DNA of 64,000 nucleotides from Puniceibacterium sediminis (GTDB taxonomy: Bacteria > Pseudomonadota > Alphaproteobacteria > Rhodobacterales > Rhodobacteraceae). The notes under the pieces were generated by a model. It saw only the letters and a program-made list of their open reading frames with translations. It was not told the DNA's origin and did no database searches. Within the stretch, counting starts at the first letter, position 1, and each line of letters begins with the position of its first letter. Positions 45,146 to 52,465 of the stretch are shown here, piece after piece. Location: the NCBI RefSeq assembly GCF_900188035.1, contig NZ_FZNN01000001.1, forward strand, positions 124,001 to 188,000, read 5' to 3'. Position numbers and translations under genes: made by a program.

Positions 45146-45270
45146 GGGACACCGGTTATAAGAGTAATTTGATCAAATTAGAGATAGCGACTGCCCGGGG
45201 GGGCTTGCAAGCTAATAATCTGGCCGATCTTCCAGACTTGGCGGACTGTCTGCCCCAGAATGTTGGGGCA

Positions 45271-46077
45271 TTAGCGGATCAGATTGGGGCGGTAGCGTAT
45301 CTTTGCACGTCGTTCCTGTGGCAAGTGGCGGTTAAGACGCCGGTTGATCAGGCCGAAAAAAGAAACGACGATCAGCGTCAGAACGATGAAATAGCCAGCA
45401 AGGATCGGGTAGGGCACGAAGGGGTTGAAGGTCTTGTCGGCAAAGTAATTGGCATAGTAGAGCGCATCGCCGCGCTGCTGCCAGGCGGGGAAGCCTGAAA
45501 AGTAGACCAGCGTTGTGGCGTGGAACAGGAAAATCGCCTCGTTCGTATAGGCGGGCCAGGCGAGGCGCAGCATCGTGGGCCAGATGATCCGCCGGAACCG
45601 TGGCCAGCCGGACAGACCATAGGCATCTGCCGCCTCGGCATCGCCCTTGGGGACCGACCGCAGCGCGCCATAAAATATTTCGCCGGAATAGGCAGCGGTG
45701 TTGAGAAAAAGCACGATCAGTGCGCCAAGCCAGGCGGCCGAGAAGGCATCAAAGACGGATGAGACCGACTTGAGGGCCTGGAAACCGAAATAGGCAAAGA
45801 AGAACTGGATGAAGAGCGGTGAGCCCCGGAAGACAAAGATGAACCATTCGGACAGCTTGCGCGTGACCTTGTGGCTTGACGCCTTGCCAAGCGCCACGGC
45901 AGTGGCAAGCAGGAAGCCAGTGCCCAGTGCCACAATACCGAAATAGATGTTCCAGATCATCCCCGACCCGATCAGCACGACCTGCTGGCACAGGGTGAAA
46001 TCGGAACGCGGCAACAGGCGCTCGCCAATCCCGATGGATCGCAGCCCGTAGTCGGCGATGGTGTCCCAGCAGCTCAT
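45271..46077 (-). CDS. Polar amino acid ABC transporter permease (2)
   Basis: This is a 268-residue inner-membrane permease with about five helices. The EAA-like coupling loop is DAEAADAYGLSGWPRFRRIIWPTMLRLAWPAYTNEAIFLFHATTLV. RGSPLFIQFFFAYFG is the hallmark of the HisMQ/ArtQM polar amino acid permease family. It overlaps the other permease by 4 bp (ATGA) and forms the heterodimer with it. Confidence 0.9.
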   Translation of the reverse strand: MSCWDTIADYGLRSIGIGERLLPRSDFTLCQQVVLIGSGMIWNIYFGIVALGTGFLLATAVALGKASSHKVTRKLSEWFIFVFRGSPLFIQFFFAYFGFQALKSVSSVFDAFSAAWLGALIVLFLNTAAYSGEIFYGALRSVPKGDAEAADAYGLSGWPRFRRIIWPTMLRLAWPAYTNEAIFLFHATTLVYFSGFPAWQQRGDALYYANYFADKTFNPFVPYPILAGYFIVLTLIVVSFFGLINRRLNRHLPQERRAKIRYRPNLIR

Positions 46078-46880
46078 GCGTTGGCCTTTCGCTGCGCTTC
46101 GCCACCCATGGTGGCCTGCCCGTGTGTCAGCCTGATCATCAGTCTTTCGAGCACGATTTCCGAGACGCGGGTGAAACAGAGGTAGAAGACGAGAAGCGCA
46201 AAGAAGTACCACATGCGCCAGTCACCATGGGGATAATCGGTGAAACGCGGCGTCTTGGATCCGCCCAATTCACGCGCCCAATAGACGATATCCTCGACCC
46301 CGAGCAGGAACAGCAGCGGCGTCGCCTTGATCAGCACCATCCAGAGGTTCGAAAGACCGGGCAGGGCATAGACCCACATCTGTGGCACGAGGATGCGGCG
46401 GAAGGTCTGGCGCGGGGTCATGCCATAGGCCTCGGCGGTTTCCAACTGGGTGTGGGGGACGGCACGCATGGCACCGTAAAGGACGTTGGCGGCGAAGGCG
46501 CCAAAGACGATCGAAAAGGTCAGCACGGCGAGGAAGAAGCCATAGGTTTCGTGCACCCACTGCGCGGCATTTCCAAGCGGCAGCTTGGCGGCCTGACAGA
46601 CCACGAAATCGTTGCCCTGCCGGATCGGCTGATCCCAGTCGGGGCATTTGATCTTGTGTCGGAGATATTCGAACGCCTGATCCAGCGCGATGACGAAGAA
46701 CAGGAAAAATGCGATGTCGGGAACGCCACGCACGAGCGCGATATAGGCCTGCCCGAACCAGCGCAGCGGCAGAAAACGCGAACGGGCGGCCGCCGCGCCG
46801 CCAAAGCCGAAGGCCAGCGCAGTCGGCGCGGTGATTGCCAGCAGCAGCAGAACTGTCCCGAAGGACCAGTAGAGCGCCAT
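46074..46880 (-). CDS. Polar amino acid ABC transporter permease (1), start uncertain
   Basis: This is a 268-residue permease from the ATG at 46880. It has ALVRGVPDIAFFLFFVIAL (the RGxP motif of the HisMQ family) and the coupling loop ETAEAYGMTPRQTFRRILVPQMWVYALPGLSNLWMVLIKATPL. The same frame continues upstream for 26 plausible codons reading IFNFCTDPSTLSDAAWLGCY then LTTGKH, which looks like the true N-terminus of such permeases. No ATG, GTG or TTG is in frame there. An ATT at 46958, with AGGGG 8 bp upstream, may be the real start. A hairpin separates it from the binding-protein gene. Confidence 0.85.
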   Translation of the reverse strand: MALYWSFGTVLLLLAITAPTALAFGFGGAAAARSRFLPLRWFGQAYIALVRGVPDIAFFLFFVIALDQAFEYLRHKIKCPDWDQPIRQGNDFVVCQAAKLPLGNAAQWVHETYGFFLAVLTFSIVFGAFAANVLYGAMRAVPHTQLETAEAYGMTPRQTFRRILVPQMWVYALPGLSNLWMVLIKATPLLFLLGVEDIVYWARELGGSKTPRFTDYPHGDWRMWYFFALLVFYLCFTRVSEIVLERLMIRLTHGQATMGGEAQRKANA

Positions 46881-47007
46881 GTGTTTGCCGGTCGTCAGGT
46901 AGCATCCGAGCCATGCGGCATCGGACAGGGTGCTGGGATCTGTGCAGAAATTGAAAATGTCAGCGCCCCTGACTGGAGTCGGAATGTGCGTAGCTGGAAA
47001 TAGAAGA

Positions 47008-47031
47008 GGGGGAGGCCTTGGTGCCTCCCCC
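47008..47031 (-). terminator. Intercistronic hairpin after the binding-protein gene
   Basis: GGGGGAGGC and GCCTCCCCC form a perfect 9-bp stem with a 6-base loop, 8 bp after the binding-protein stop codon on the minus strand. It has no long T-tract. Such stems usually stabilise or partially terminate transcripts so that binding protein is made in excess over permease. Confidence 0.75.
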
Positions 47032-47039
47032 AGTTAGGT

Positions 47040-47768
47040 TCAGAAAGTGGCCGAGCCCGGCAGCCACTTTTCGATGAGGGCGTTGAGCGAGCCGTCTGCC
47101 TTCATTGAATCGATTGCGCCAGAAAACTTTGCCTTCAGTTCGGTATCGCTTTCGCGGATGCCCAGACCGATGCCGCCGCCGATTAGGACGTCGTCACCGA
47201 CAATGGCAAGATCGCCCGACTCTTCGGCGATGGGCAGGAGGTAGGCCTTGTCGGCCAGCACTGCGTCCGCCTCGCCGTTGCGCACGGCCGCGACGGTTTC
47301 GTCCGGTGTCGCGAATTCAACCAGCGTGGCGCCGGAGGAGGCGATGTAGCTGGCCTGGATCGTACCGGCCTGTGCAGCAAAGACGCCACCGGCATAATCC
47401 GGCGCGGCGCCTTCCAGCGCGAGGTAGGCCGAGGGGTCGGGCTGGGTGTAATTCGACGTGAAGTCGATGACTTCGTCCCGTTCGTCGGTGATCGACATGC
47501 CGGCGATGATGGCGTCGTAGTTGCCCGAGACGAGGTTCGGGATGATGCTGTCCCAGTCGTTTGTGACCCATTCGCAGGTCAGTTCGGCACGGGCGCAAAG
47601 TTCATCGCCCAGCTCGCGTTCGAAGCCGTCGACCTCGCCTGCGTCATTGATGAAGTTGTACGGAGGGTAGGCGCCTTCGGTGCCCAGACGGACGACCGAA
47701 TGAGATGCGGCAAAGGCCAAAGAGGTCGAAAGCACCAGTGCGGCGGTGCCGATTAGGATTTTTTTCAT
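47040..47768 (-). CDS. Periplasmic substrate-binding protein, amino acid ABC transporter
   Basis: This 242-residue exported protein belongs to the SBP_bac_3 family (ArtJ/HisJ-like). The signal peptide is MKKILIGTAALVLSTSLAFA. The mature protein starts HSVVRLGTEGAYPPYNFINDAGEVDGFERELGDEL, the usual opening of basic or polar amino acid binders, and has AGMSITDERDEVIDFTSNY. Two Cys (in ELCARAELTCEW) probably form a disulfide. Ligand class is amino acid or amine; the precise ligand is not readable. Confidence 0.92.
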   Translation of the reverse strand: MKKILIGTAALVLSTSLAFAASHSVVRLGTEGAYPPYNFINDAGEVDGFERELGDELCARAELTCEWVTNDWDSIIPNLVSGNYDAIIAGMSITDERDEVIDFTSNYTQPDPSAYLALEGAAPDYAGGVFAAQAGTIQASYIASSGATLVEFATPDETVAAVRNGEADAVLADKAYLLPIAEESGDLAIVGDDVLIGGGIGLGIRESDTELKAKFSGAIDSMKADGSLNALIEKWLPGSATF

Positions 47769-47826
47769 TTCAGTCTCCCTTATTGCGACTTTTTTGTTGG
47801 GACCGGGGCGCGGGGCGAACGCGGTC

Positions 47827-48597
47827 TCATGTGGTGGATTGCAGAAAGCCTTGCAGGCGCTCAGATTTCGGATTGCCGAAAAGCGTCTCTGGCGGGCCTT
47901 CCTCTTCGATCAGGCCCTGATGGAGGAACACGACGTGCTTGCTCACATCCCGGGCCAGTTTCATGTCATGGGTCACGATCAGCATCGTGCGCCCTTCGGC
48001 CGCCAGATCCTTGATAACCTTGACCACTTCCTGCTCAAGCTCCGGGTCCAGAGCAGACGTCGGTTCGTCGAAAAGGATCGCCTCGGGCTCCATGCAGAGT
48101 GCACGCGCGATGGCGGCGCGCTGCTGCTGGCCACCAGACAGCTGCGCCGGGTAGTTGTCGCATTTGTCACCGATGCCGACCTTGTCGAGATATCGCCGTG
48201 CGGCCTTTTCCACTTCGTCCGGATCGCGTGCCAGAACGGTAACCGGTGCTTCCATCACATTTTCCAGGATGGTGAGGTGGGACCACAGGTTGAATTGCTG
48301 GAACACCATGGACAGGTTGGTGCGGATTCGCAGGACCTGCTTTGCATCCCCCGGACGGCGCGACATGGCGCGACCCTTCCAGATGACGGGTTCACCCTTG
48401 AACAGAATGTCGCCCTGCTGACTGTCCTCAAGCAGGTTGGCGCAGCGCAGAAGAGTTGATTTTCCAGAGCCGGACGAGCCTATGAGTGCGACGACATCGC
48501 CGCGGCGTGCGGTTATGTCGACACCTTTGAGAACCTCAAGCGCGCCATACTGCTTGTGGAGATTACGGATGGCGATCACGGGGGTGCTGTCTGTCAC
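47827..48597 (-). CDS. ABC transporter ATP-binding protein, amino acid type
   Basis: This is a 256-residue ATPase. Walker A is IGSSGSGKSTLL, the signature is [15 protein letters not shown], Walker B is AILFDEPTSALDPEL, and the H-loop is IVTHDMKLA. The motif KGVDITARRGDVVALIGSSG and length match HisP/GlnQ polar amino acid ATPases. The start is the GTG at 48597. It is the first gene of the transporter set and probably lies next to the operon promoter. Confidence 0.92.
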   Translation of the reverse strand: MTDSTPVIAIRNLHKQYGALEVLKGVDITARRGDVVALIGSSGSGKSTLLRCANLLEDSQQGDILFKGEPVIWKGRAMSRRPGDAKQVLRIRTNLSMVFQQFNLWSHLTILENVMEAPVTVLARDPDEVEKAARRYLDKVGIGDKCDNYPAQLSGGQQQRAAIARALCMEPEAILFDEPTSALDPELEQEVVKVIKDLAAEGRTMLIVTHDMKLARDVSKHVVFLHQGLIEEEGPPETLFGNPKSERLQGFLQSTT

Positions 48598-48712
48598 GAA
48601 GGCCTTGCCAGATTGTTGATCCGAGTTGCTGTGCAGAATGACGGAAAAATTATGTGCAATGCAACGTCGAAAGCGGCAGCATTGGCCGATATGCCCAAGT
48701 ATTGACCAAAGG

Positions 48713-49456
48713 TCAGCTGGTTTCGAAGGCGCGAACCGGATTTTTGACGGCCACATAGACCTCGTGCGGGATATCGACAATGGCGCGAAGGTTCAGGATG
48801 GCTCGGGTCTCGGGGGGGAGATCCTCGAGGGCCGATCTCAGCGCGACAAACAGCGGTTGCGGGTCGGTGCCCCGCGCCGTGATGAAAGGCGTGGCCGGTG
48901 TGGGCATCGTGCGGTCACATTCCCGCAGCTCCCGCGCCACTTCTTCATAGCGTTGTATCAACCGCCAGGTATGGGCGTCGATCACTGCCAGATCTGCCTC
49001 GTTTCGGGCGACCATGTGCGCGGATTCGATATGCCCGCCACTTTCACGCATGGTTCCCAGATTGGCGCCCAGCCATTGCGCGTGGGAGACCATTGCGGCA
49101 TGGCCTGACTGGCTATGGTGCTGATTGATGACAAGGCGCTGACCCAAAAGATTCCGCACAGGGTGGCGGTTGTCGGCCCGGGTCACAAGAACCGAGTTAT
49201 AGAACCCGGGGGCGCAGCCGGGCAGACCGTAATCGGGACTACCGACCAGAGTGACCTTGCCTTGAAGCCGCGTGCGATAGGGCAGGCCGCAAGTCTGCGA
49301 CAATAGTAGTTCGGGATTTTCCCACCCATCCCAAAGGCCGATTTCGCGGTCAAGTCGGTCCGGACCATATCCCAGCCGCGCCCGGAAAGCTGCCCACAAG
49401 GCGTCGTTGGCCGAAGCAGTCTCGGCCCGGTCGTACATCGGAAAGAAGGCAATCAT
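48713..49456 (-). CDS. PhnD-like periplasmic-binding-fold protein without signal peptide
   Basis: This 247-residue protein opens MIAFFPMYDRAETASANDAL and carries SQTCGLPYRTRLQGKVTLVGSPDYGLPGCAPGFYNSVLVTR and RLVINQHHSQSGHAAMVSHAQWL, matching the phosphate/phosphonate-binding (PhnD/SBP_bac_12-like) fold. It has no export signal, and no phosphonate transporter or C-P lyase gene is near. It overlaps the TerB-like gene by 4 bp, so it may act in the cytoplasm as part of a two-gene unit. Confidence 0.75.
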   Translation of the reverse strand: MIAFFPMYDRAETASANDALWAAFRARLGYGPDRLDREIGLWDGWENPELLLSQTCGLPYRTRLQGKVTLVGSPDYGLPGCAPGFYNSVLVTRADNRHPVRNLLGQRLVINQHHSQSGHAAMVSHAQWLGANLGTMRESGGHIESAHMVARNEADLAVIDAHTWRLIQRYEEVARELRECDRTMPTPATPFITARGTDPQPLFVALRSALEDLPPETRAILNLRAIVDIPHEVYVAVKNPVRAFETS

Positions 49457-49893
49457 TCGCGGGTTTCGACACGCTGACGCGCCATTGCGCTGTCAACGTC
49501 GCTGACACCCAGCAGGTTGGAGACAAGACGCAGCAGAGAATCCTCTTCGGCCTCTCTTACGCCATCGGCTAGAACCACCTCCCAAAGGGCTTCGATCACG
49601 GAAATGCGGTGATCATATACGACGGCATCCTTGATCGCGCGGGTAAATCGTACAGTGTCCGGCGCTTCGGTCTCCAACTCTTCGGCCTGCTTGCGCAGAT
49701 CGGTGGCCCCTGCAGGCGACAGTCCGTAACGCGAGGCGGCAATGCGATCGATACGCTGGCTTTCTTGCGCATCATAAGACCCGTCGGAACGGGCCACCCG
49801 CACCAAGAGGGCGGTCAGTGCGAGGCGCGCATCGGCATCTTGCATCGGGGTCGGGTTGGGCCGGGTCAGCCGCTGGAGGAATTCTGCAAACAT
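49453..49893 (-). CDS. TerB family protein
   Basis: This 146-residue all-helical protein has the TerB-like core: ALTALLVRVARSDGSYDAQESQRIDRI, an EF-hand-like acidic loop, and later EALWEVVLADGVREAEEDSLLRLVSNLLGVS. The doubled ADGxxxxxE pattern is typical of TerB, a metal-binding tellurite-resistance-associated family. No other ter gene is present, so it is a stand-alone TerB whose role is unknown. It is first in the pair with the PhnD-like gene. Confidence 0.82.
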   Translation of the reverse strand: MFAEFLQRLTRPNPTPMQDADARLALTALLVRVARSDGSYDAQESQRIDRIAASRYGLSPAGATDLRKQAEELETEAPDTVRFTRAIKDAVVYDHRISVIEALWEVVLADGVREAEEDSLLRLVSNLLGVSDVDSAMARQRVETRE

Positions 49894-50120
49894 GCCATCA
49901 CATATAGTCTATTTGTGTCTTAACGAAATGTCATAAGACAAAGAATTCTGTATCTGTACGAGTGAATCTGCGCTTACGCCTAGATTACGTTCAGTCATCG
50001 CCTGCTGCAGGTAATCGTTTTGCCTGGAAAACAGGGGGCTGGTGAATTGGGCTTCGCGACAGTTTTTGGAAGGGCGACCCTTTTTTTCGTGCTGGCGTAT
50101 GACGGGTTTTAGTGTGGCGG

Positions 50121-50900
50121 TCAGCGCAGGCCTTTGAAACGATCTGACAGGAATTTCATTTCTTTTTCAATACCGTAGGGGGGATTGATCACGAATATGC
50201 CGGACCCCGTCATGCGGTGGCCGTCGCGGATGGGGGGGAAGGTTACTTCGTGGCGGAGGGCAGTGGGGTGATCGTGCTGCAACTGGGCGAGCATTTCCAG
50301 ATGTGCGCCGGATTTCAGGATGGGATACCAAAGGGTTAGGATGCCCACGTTCCATTTCCGGTGCAGCGTTTGCAGGAACCTCGGGATGGTGTCGTAGTCG
50401 GTTTTGACCTCATAACTCGGGTCGATGAGGAGCAGGCCGCGGCGCGGTTCTGGGGGGCAGAGGCTTTGCGCGAGTTCGAAGCCATCCTGTTGATATGTAT
50501 GGCCTTTATAGTCCCACAGGGCGTCGCGCAGGACGGTGAATTCGCCCGGGTGGAGTTCGGCGAAATGCAGGGTGTCGTCGGGGCGCAGGATGGTCGCGGC
50601 GATGAGGGGGGAGCCGGGATAGGCGGTTTTGCCGTGCTTTTTCTGTATGGATTCCAGTGACTTGGCGTAGGGGTGGCCCTTTGGGAACCAGCCTGCGGTG
50701 CGGGTGATGCCCATGGCCGCCTCGCCCGTCTTGACCGCCTCGGGGGCGGAGAGGTCATAGAGGCCCCGGCCCGCGTGGGTTTCGATATAGGTCAGCGGTT
50801 TATCTTTTTGAATCAGGTAGTTGAGCATCCAGGCAAGCAGTGCGTGCTTGTGAACGTCAGCCAGATTCCCGGCGTGGTAGTGGTGTTGATAAGACAGCAT
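50121..50900 (-). CDS. rlmJ: 23S rRNA (adenine-2030-N6) methyltransferase RlmJ
   Basis: This 259-residue SAM-dependent methyltransferase opens MLSYQHHYHAGNLADVHKHALL, the RlmJ signature. It has YIETHAGRGLYDLS (SAM motif), LLLIDPSYEVKTDY (the DPPY-type catalytic motif as DPSY) and FVINPPYGIE. RlmJ methylates A2030 in 23S rRNA. It has its own 5' region containing a CGTATGG array at 50952-50991. Confidence 0.93.
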   Translation of the reverse strand: MLSYQHHYHAGNLADVHKHALLAWMLNYLIQKDKPLTYIETHAGRGLYDLSAPEAVKTGEAAMGITRTAGWFPKGHPYAKSLESIQKKHGKTAYPGSPLIAATILRPDDTLHFAELHPGEFTVLRDALWDYKGHTYQQDGFELAQSLCPPEPRRGLLLIDPSYEVKTDYDTIPRFLQTLHRKWNVGILTLWYPILKSGAHLEMLAQLQHDHPTALRHEVTFPPIRDGHRMTGSGIFVINPPYGIEKEMKFLSDRFKGLR

Positions 50901-50951
50901 GGGTTTGGCTTAGCCGGGGGGCGGTGGCGGCGCAAGAGGGCGTCTGGGCGG

Positions 50952-50991
50952 CGTATGGAACGCGTATGGAAACCGTATGGCTTGCGTATGG
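50952..50991 (-). repeat. Four CCATACG units at exact 11-bp spacing (second array)
   Basis: CGTATGG starts at 50952, 50963, 50974 and 50985 on the plus strand, that is CCATACG on the minus strand. Spacers are gaac, cgtt, gaaa-type and differ between units. The array is 52 bp upstream of the rlmJ start codon and reads CCATACG towards rlmJ. Confidence 0.85.
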
Positions 50992-51120
50992 CTCGGGCGC
51001 ACGCTGGAGTTGTGCGGTTCTGGGTTGGGGCGGAATGGTCCCTCCCGAAGTGGGGGCGGGGTGATGCCCGCCCTATGGGGAATTTCGGGCGGGTTGAGGC
51101 TGTGATCCTTTTTGGGGCGG

Positions 51121-51300
51121 GCGGTGTGCCTGCCCGGGACCAAGCGCGCAGCGCGCCGGGCCAGCGGTTGCCCGTGTCGTGACAGAGGCACGCCTTTGGC
51201 GGGACGGGCTGGCGCTATGGTGGTGTTGGTGCTGAGCTTTGATCGACGAAGGCGTGGTGGGATAAAGTGCGCAGCTGAGGTGTTGCGGGTGCCATCCCAT
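51121..51300. repeat. Long direct repeat, copy 1
   Basis: This 180-bp GC-rich unit runs from GCGGTGTGCCTGCCCGG through GTTGGTGCTGAGCTTTGATC and GTGGTGGGATAAAG to GCCATCCCAT. It is repeated with a deletion and point changes at 51357-51514. It has no ORF with support in either strand. Confidence 0.8.
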
Positions 51301-51356
51301 GGGGAGGGGTTTGGAATGGTCGGGATTGGCGGCGCAGTGTTCGAGCAGTCAGCCGA

Positions 51357-51514
51357 GCGGTGTGCCTGCCCGGAATCAAGGTGCGCAGCACCGCCGGGCC
51401 AGCGCCTGCCCGTTCCGGCGGGCTGGCGCTTTGGTGGCGTTGGTGCTGAGCTTTGATCGGTGAATGACGTGGTGGGATAAAGAGCCCCGCTCAGGTGTTG
51501 CGAGCGCCATCCCA
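51357..51514. repeat. Long direct repeat, copy 2
   Basis: This 158-bp copy shares the start GCGGTGTGCCTGCCCGG, the core GTTGGTGCTGAGCTTTGATC, GTGGTGGGATAAAG and the end GCCATCCCA with copy 1. It sits 57 bp downstream of copy 1, in the ~800-bp gap between rlmJ and the AT-rich secreted-protein gene. The gap otherwise holds no recognisable gene. Confidence 0.8.
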
Positions 51515-51631
51515 CGGGCAGGCGCTGGCCCTGTGTTGGGAGTCAGGGTAGCCGGTTAAAGCCAAAAATTAGGGGCCAAACTTTTTTTTGGCATAATGAC
51601 ATCCTTGTGAAACCGTTGGAAGTGGCATTTT

Positions 51632-51697
51632 ATGTTGAATTATATTTTTTTATTATTAGCATTTTGCTTGCCATCTCTCCGGTGGGAAATTCTGTAA
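51632..51697 (+). CDS. Possible 21-residue hydrophobic leader peptide
   Basis: A short frame, MLNYIFLLLAFCLPSLRWEI plus one residue, is hydrophobic like a membrane peptide and stops 12 bp before the next ATG, right at the SD of that gene. It could be a real leader, a chance frame or a remnant of a signal peptide. There is a weak SD (TTGGAAG) upstream. Confidence 0.25.
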   Translation: MLNYIFLLLAFCLPSLRWEIL

Positions 51698-51709
51698 AAG
51701 GAGGTATTT

Positions 51710-52450
51710 ATGGATATATTTCAAAGCTTTGGGTTGACTTGTTCTTTTTCTATATGTGTTTTTCTGGCGCCGATATCCACTGAAGCGCAAGAATTTGATT
51801 TCCAGGCGCTAAGTAAATTAGCCACAGAAGGCGCAGGTCCTCCCGGAGCTGGGCCTGGATCAAAAACTGTTTTTGTGGATTATACACTCTCGGATCGCGT
51901 CTCAGTCCTCACCGGTTGCACTTCTGGCAAAAGCGACGGCTTAGGAGAAAAAATCCAATCGTCTCTGGAAACTGCGATCGCCGGTTACCCTGCATCCGGA
52001 CTTATATCTTGGTTTCTCAAGGCTGGTGTGCTCCGGGTTGCTAAAAGCGGTGTATTCACAATCACGAAAGATAAGGCTGTATGTTGGGCCTTAGTGCATG
52101 AACCTAACGTGCTTCGTAAGTCTAGTGGCAGCTATGGGAATGGAAGCATTTTTACCACGAGTTGGCAGGGCGGTAAGATTGTCGACGCCAGAACGGATAG
52201 TCGTTTCTGCAAAACGATTAACAAGAATTTTCTTTGTTATGAAGTAACACAAAGTCCTCAAGGCTTTACAGATGAAGTCGATGCGGTAAGTGGTTGCTTC
52301 CAAATGGAGGTATCCGGACAGCTACGCTCGATGTCATTTGGGCGTGGGAACTCACTTCCTGATCATGTCGCTTCAACATTCTCACCATCTGAATCGATAT
52401 CCAGTGAGGGGTGTGTGACACGCGGTTTAGGGCAAGACATAAAGGGCTAA
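51710..52450 (+). CDS. Orphan secreted protein, AT-rich, of unknown function
   Basis: This 246-residue protein has a signal peptide (MDIFQSFGLTCSFSICVFLAPISTEAQ). The mature part has six Cys residues, suggesting disulfides, and Gly/Ser-rich stretches. I recognise no domain. Codon and base use are clearly more AT-rich than neighbours. A near-perfect SD (AAAGGAGG) is 5 bp upstream of the ATG. It sits between a repeat-rich gap and pyrG and ends 15 bp before the pyrG stop, convergent with it. It looks horizontally acquired. Confidence 0.7.
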   Translation: MDIFQSFGLTCSFSICVFLAPISTEAQEFDFQALSKLATEGAGPPGAGPGSKTVFVDYTLSDRVSVLTGCTSGKSDGLGEKIQSSLETAIAGYPASGLISWFLKAGVLRVAKSGVFTITKDKAVCWALVHEPNVLRKSSGSYGNGSIFTTSWQGGKIVDARTDSRFCKTINKNFLCYEVTQSPQGFTDEVDAVSGCFQMEVSGQLRSMSFGRGNSLPDHVASTFSPSESISSEGCVTRGLGQDIKG

Positions 52451-52465
52451 GACCGCGCGTGGGAT

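Noticed and set aside
47827-48780. Longer version of the ATPase gene starting at 48780.
   Set aside because: The extra ~60 residues are not ABC-like; the GTG at 48597 starts directly at the family N-terminus.
50910-51515. Pro/Arg-rich minus-strand frame across the direct repeats.
   Set aside because: Its repeated peptide blocks simply mirror the DNA repeats, and it has no start signal or domain.
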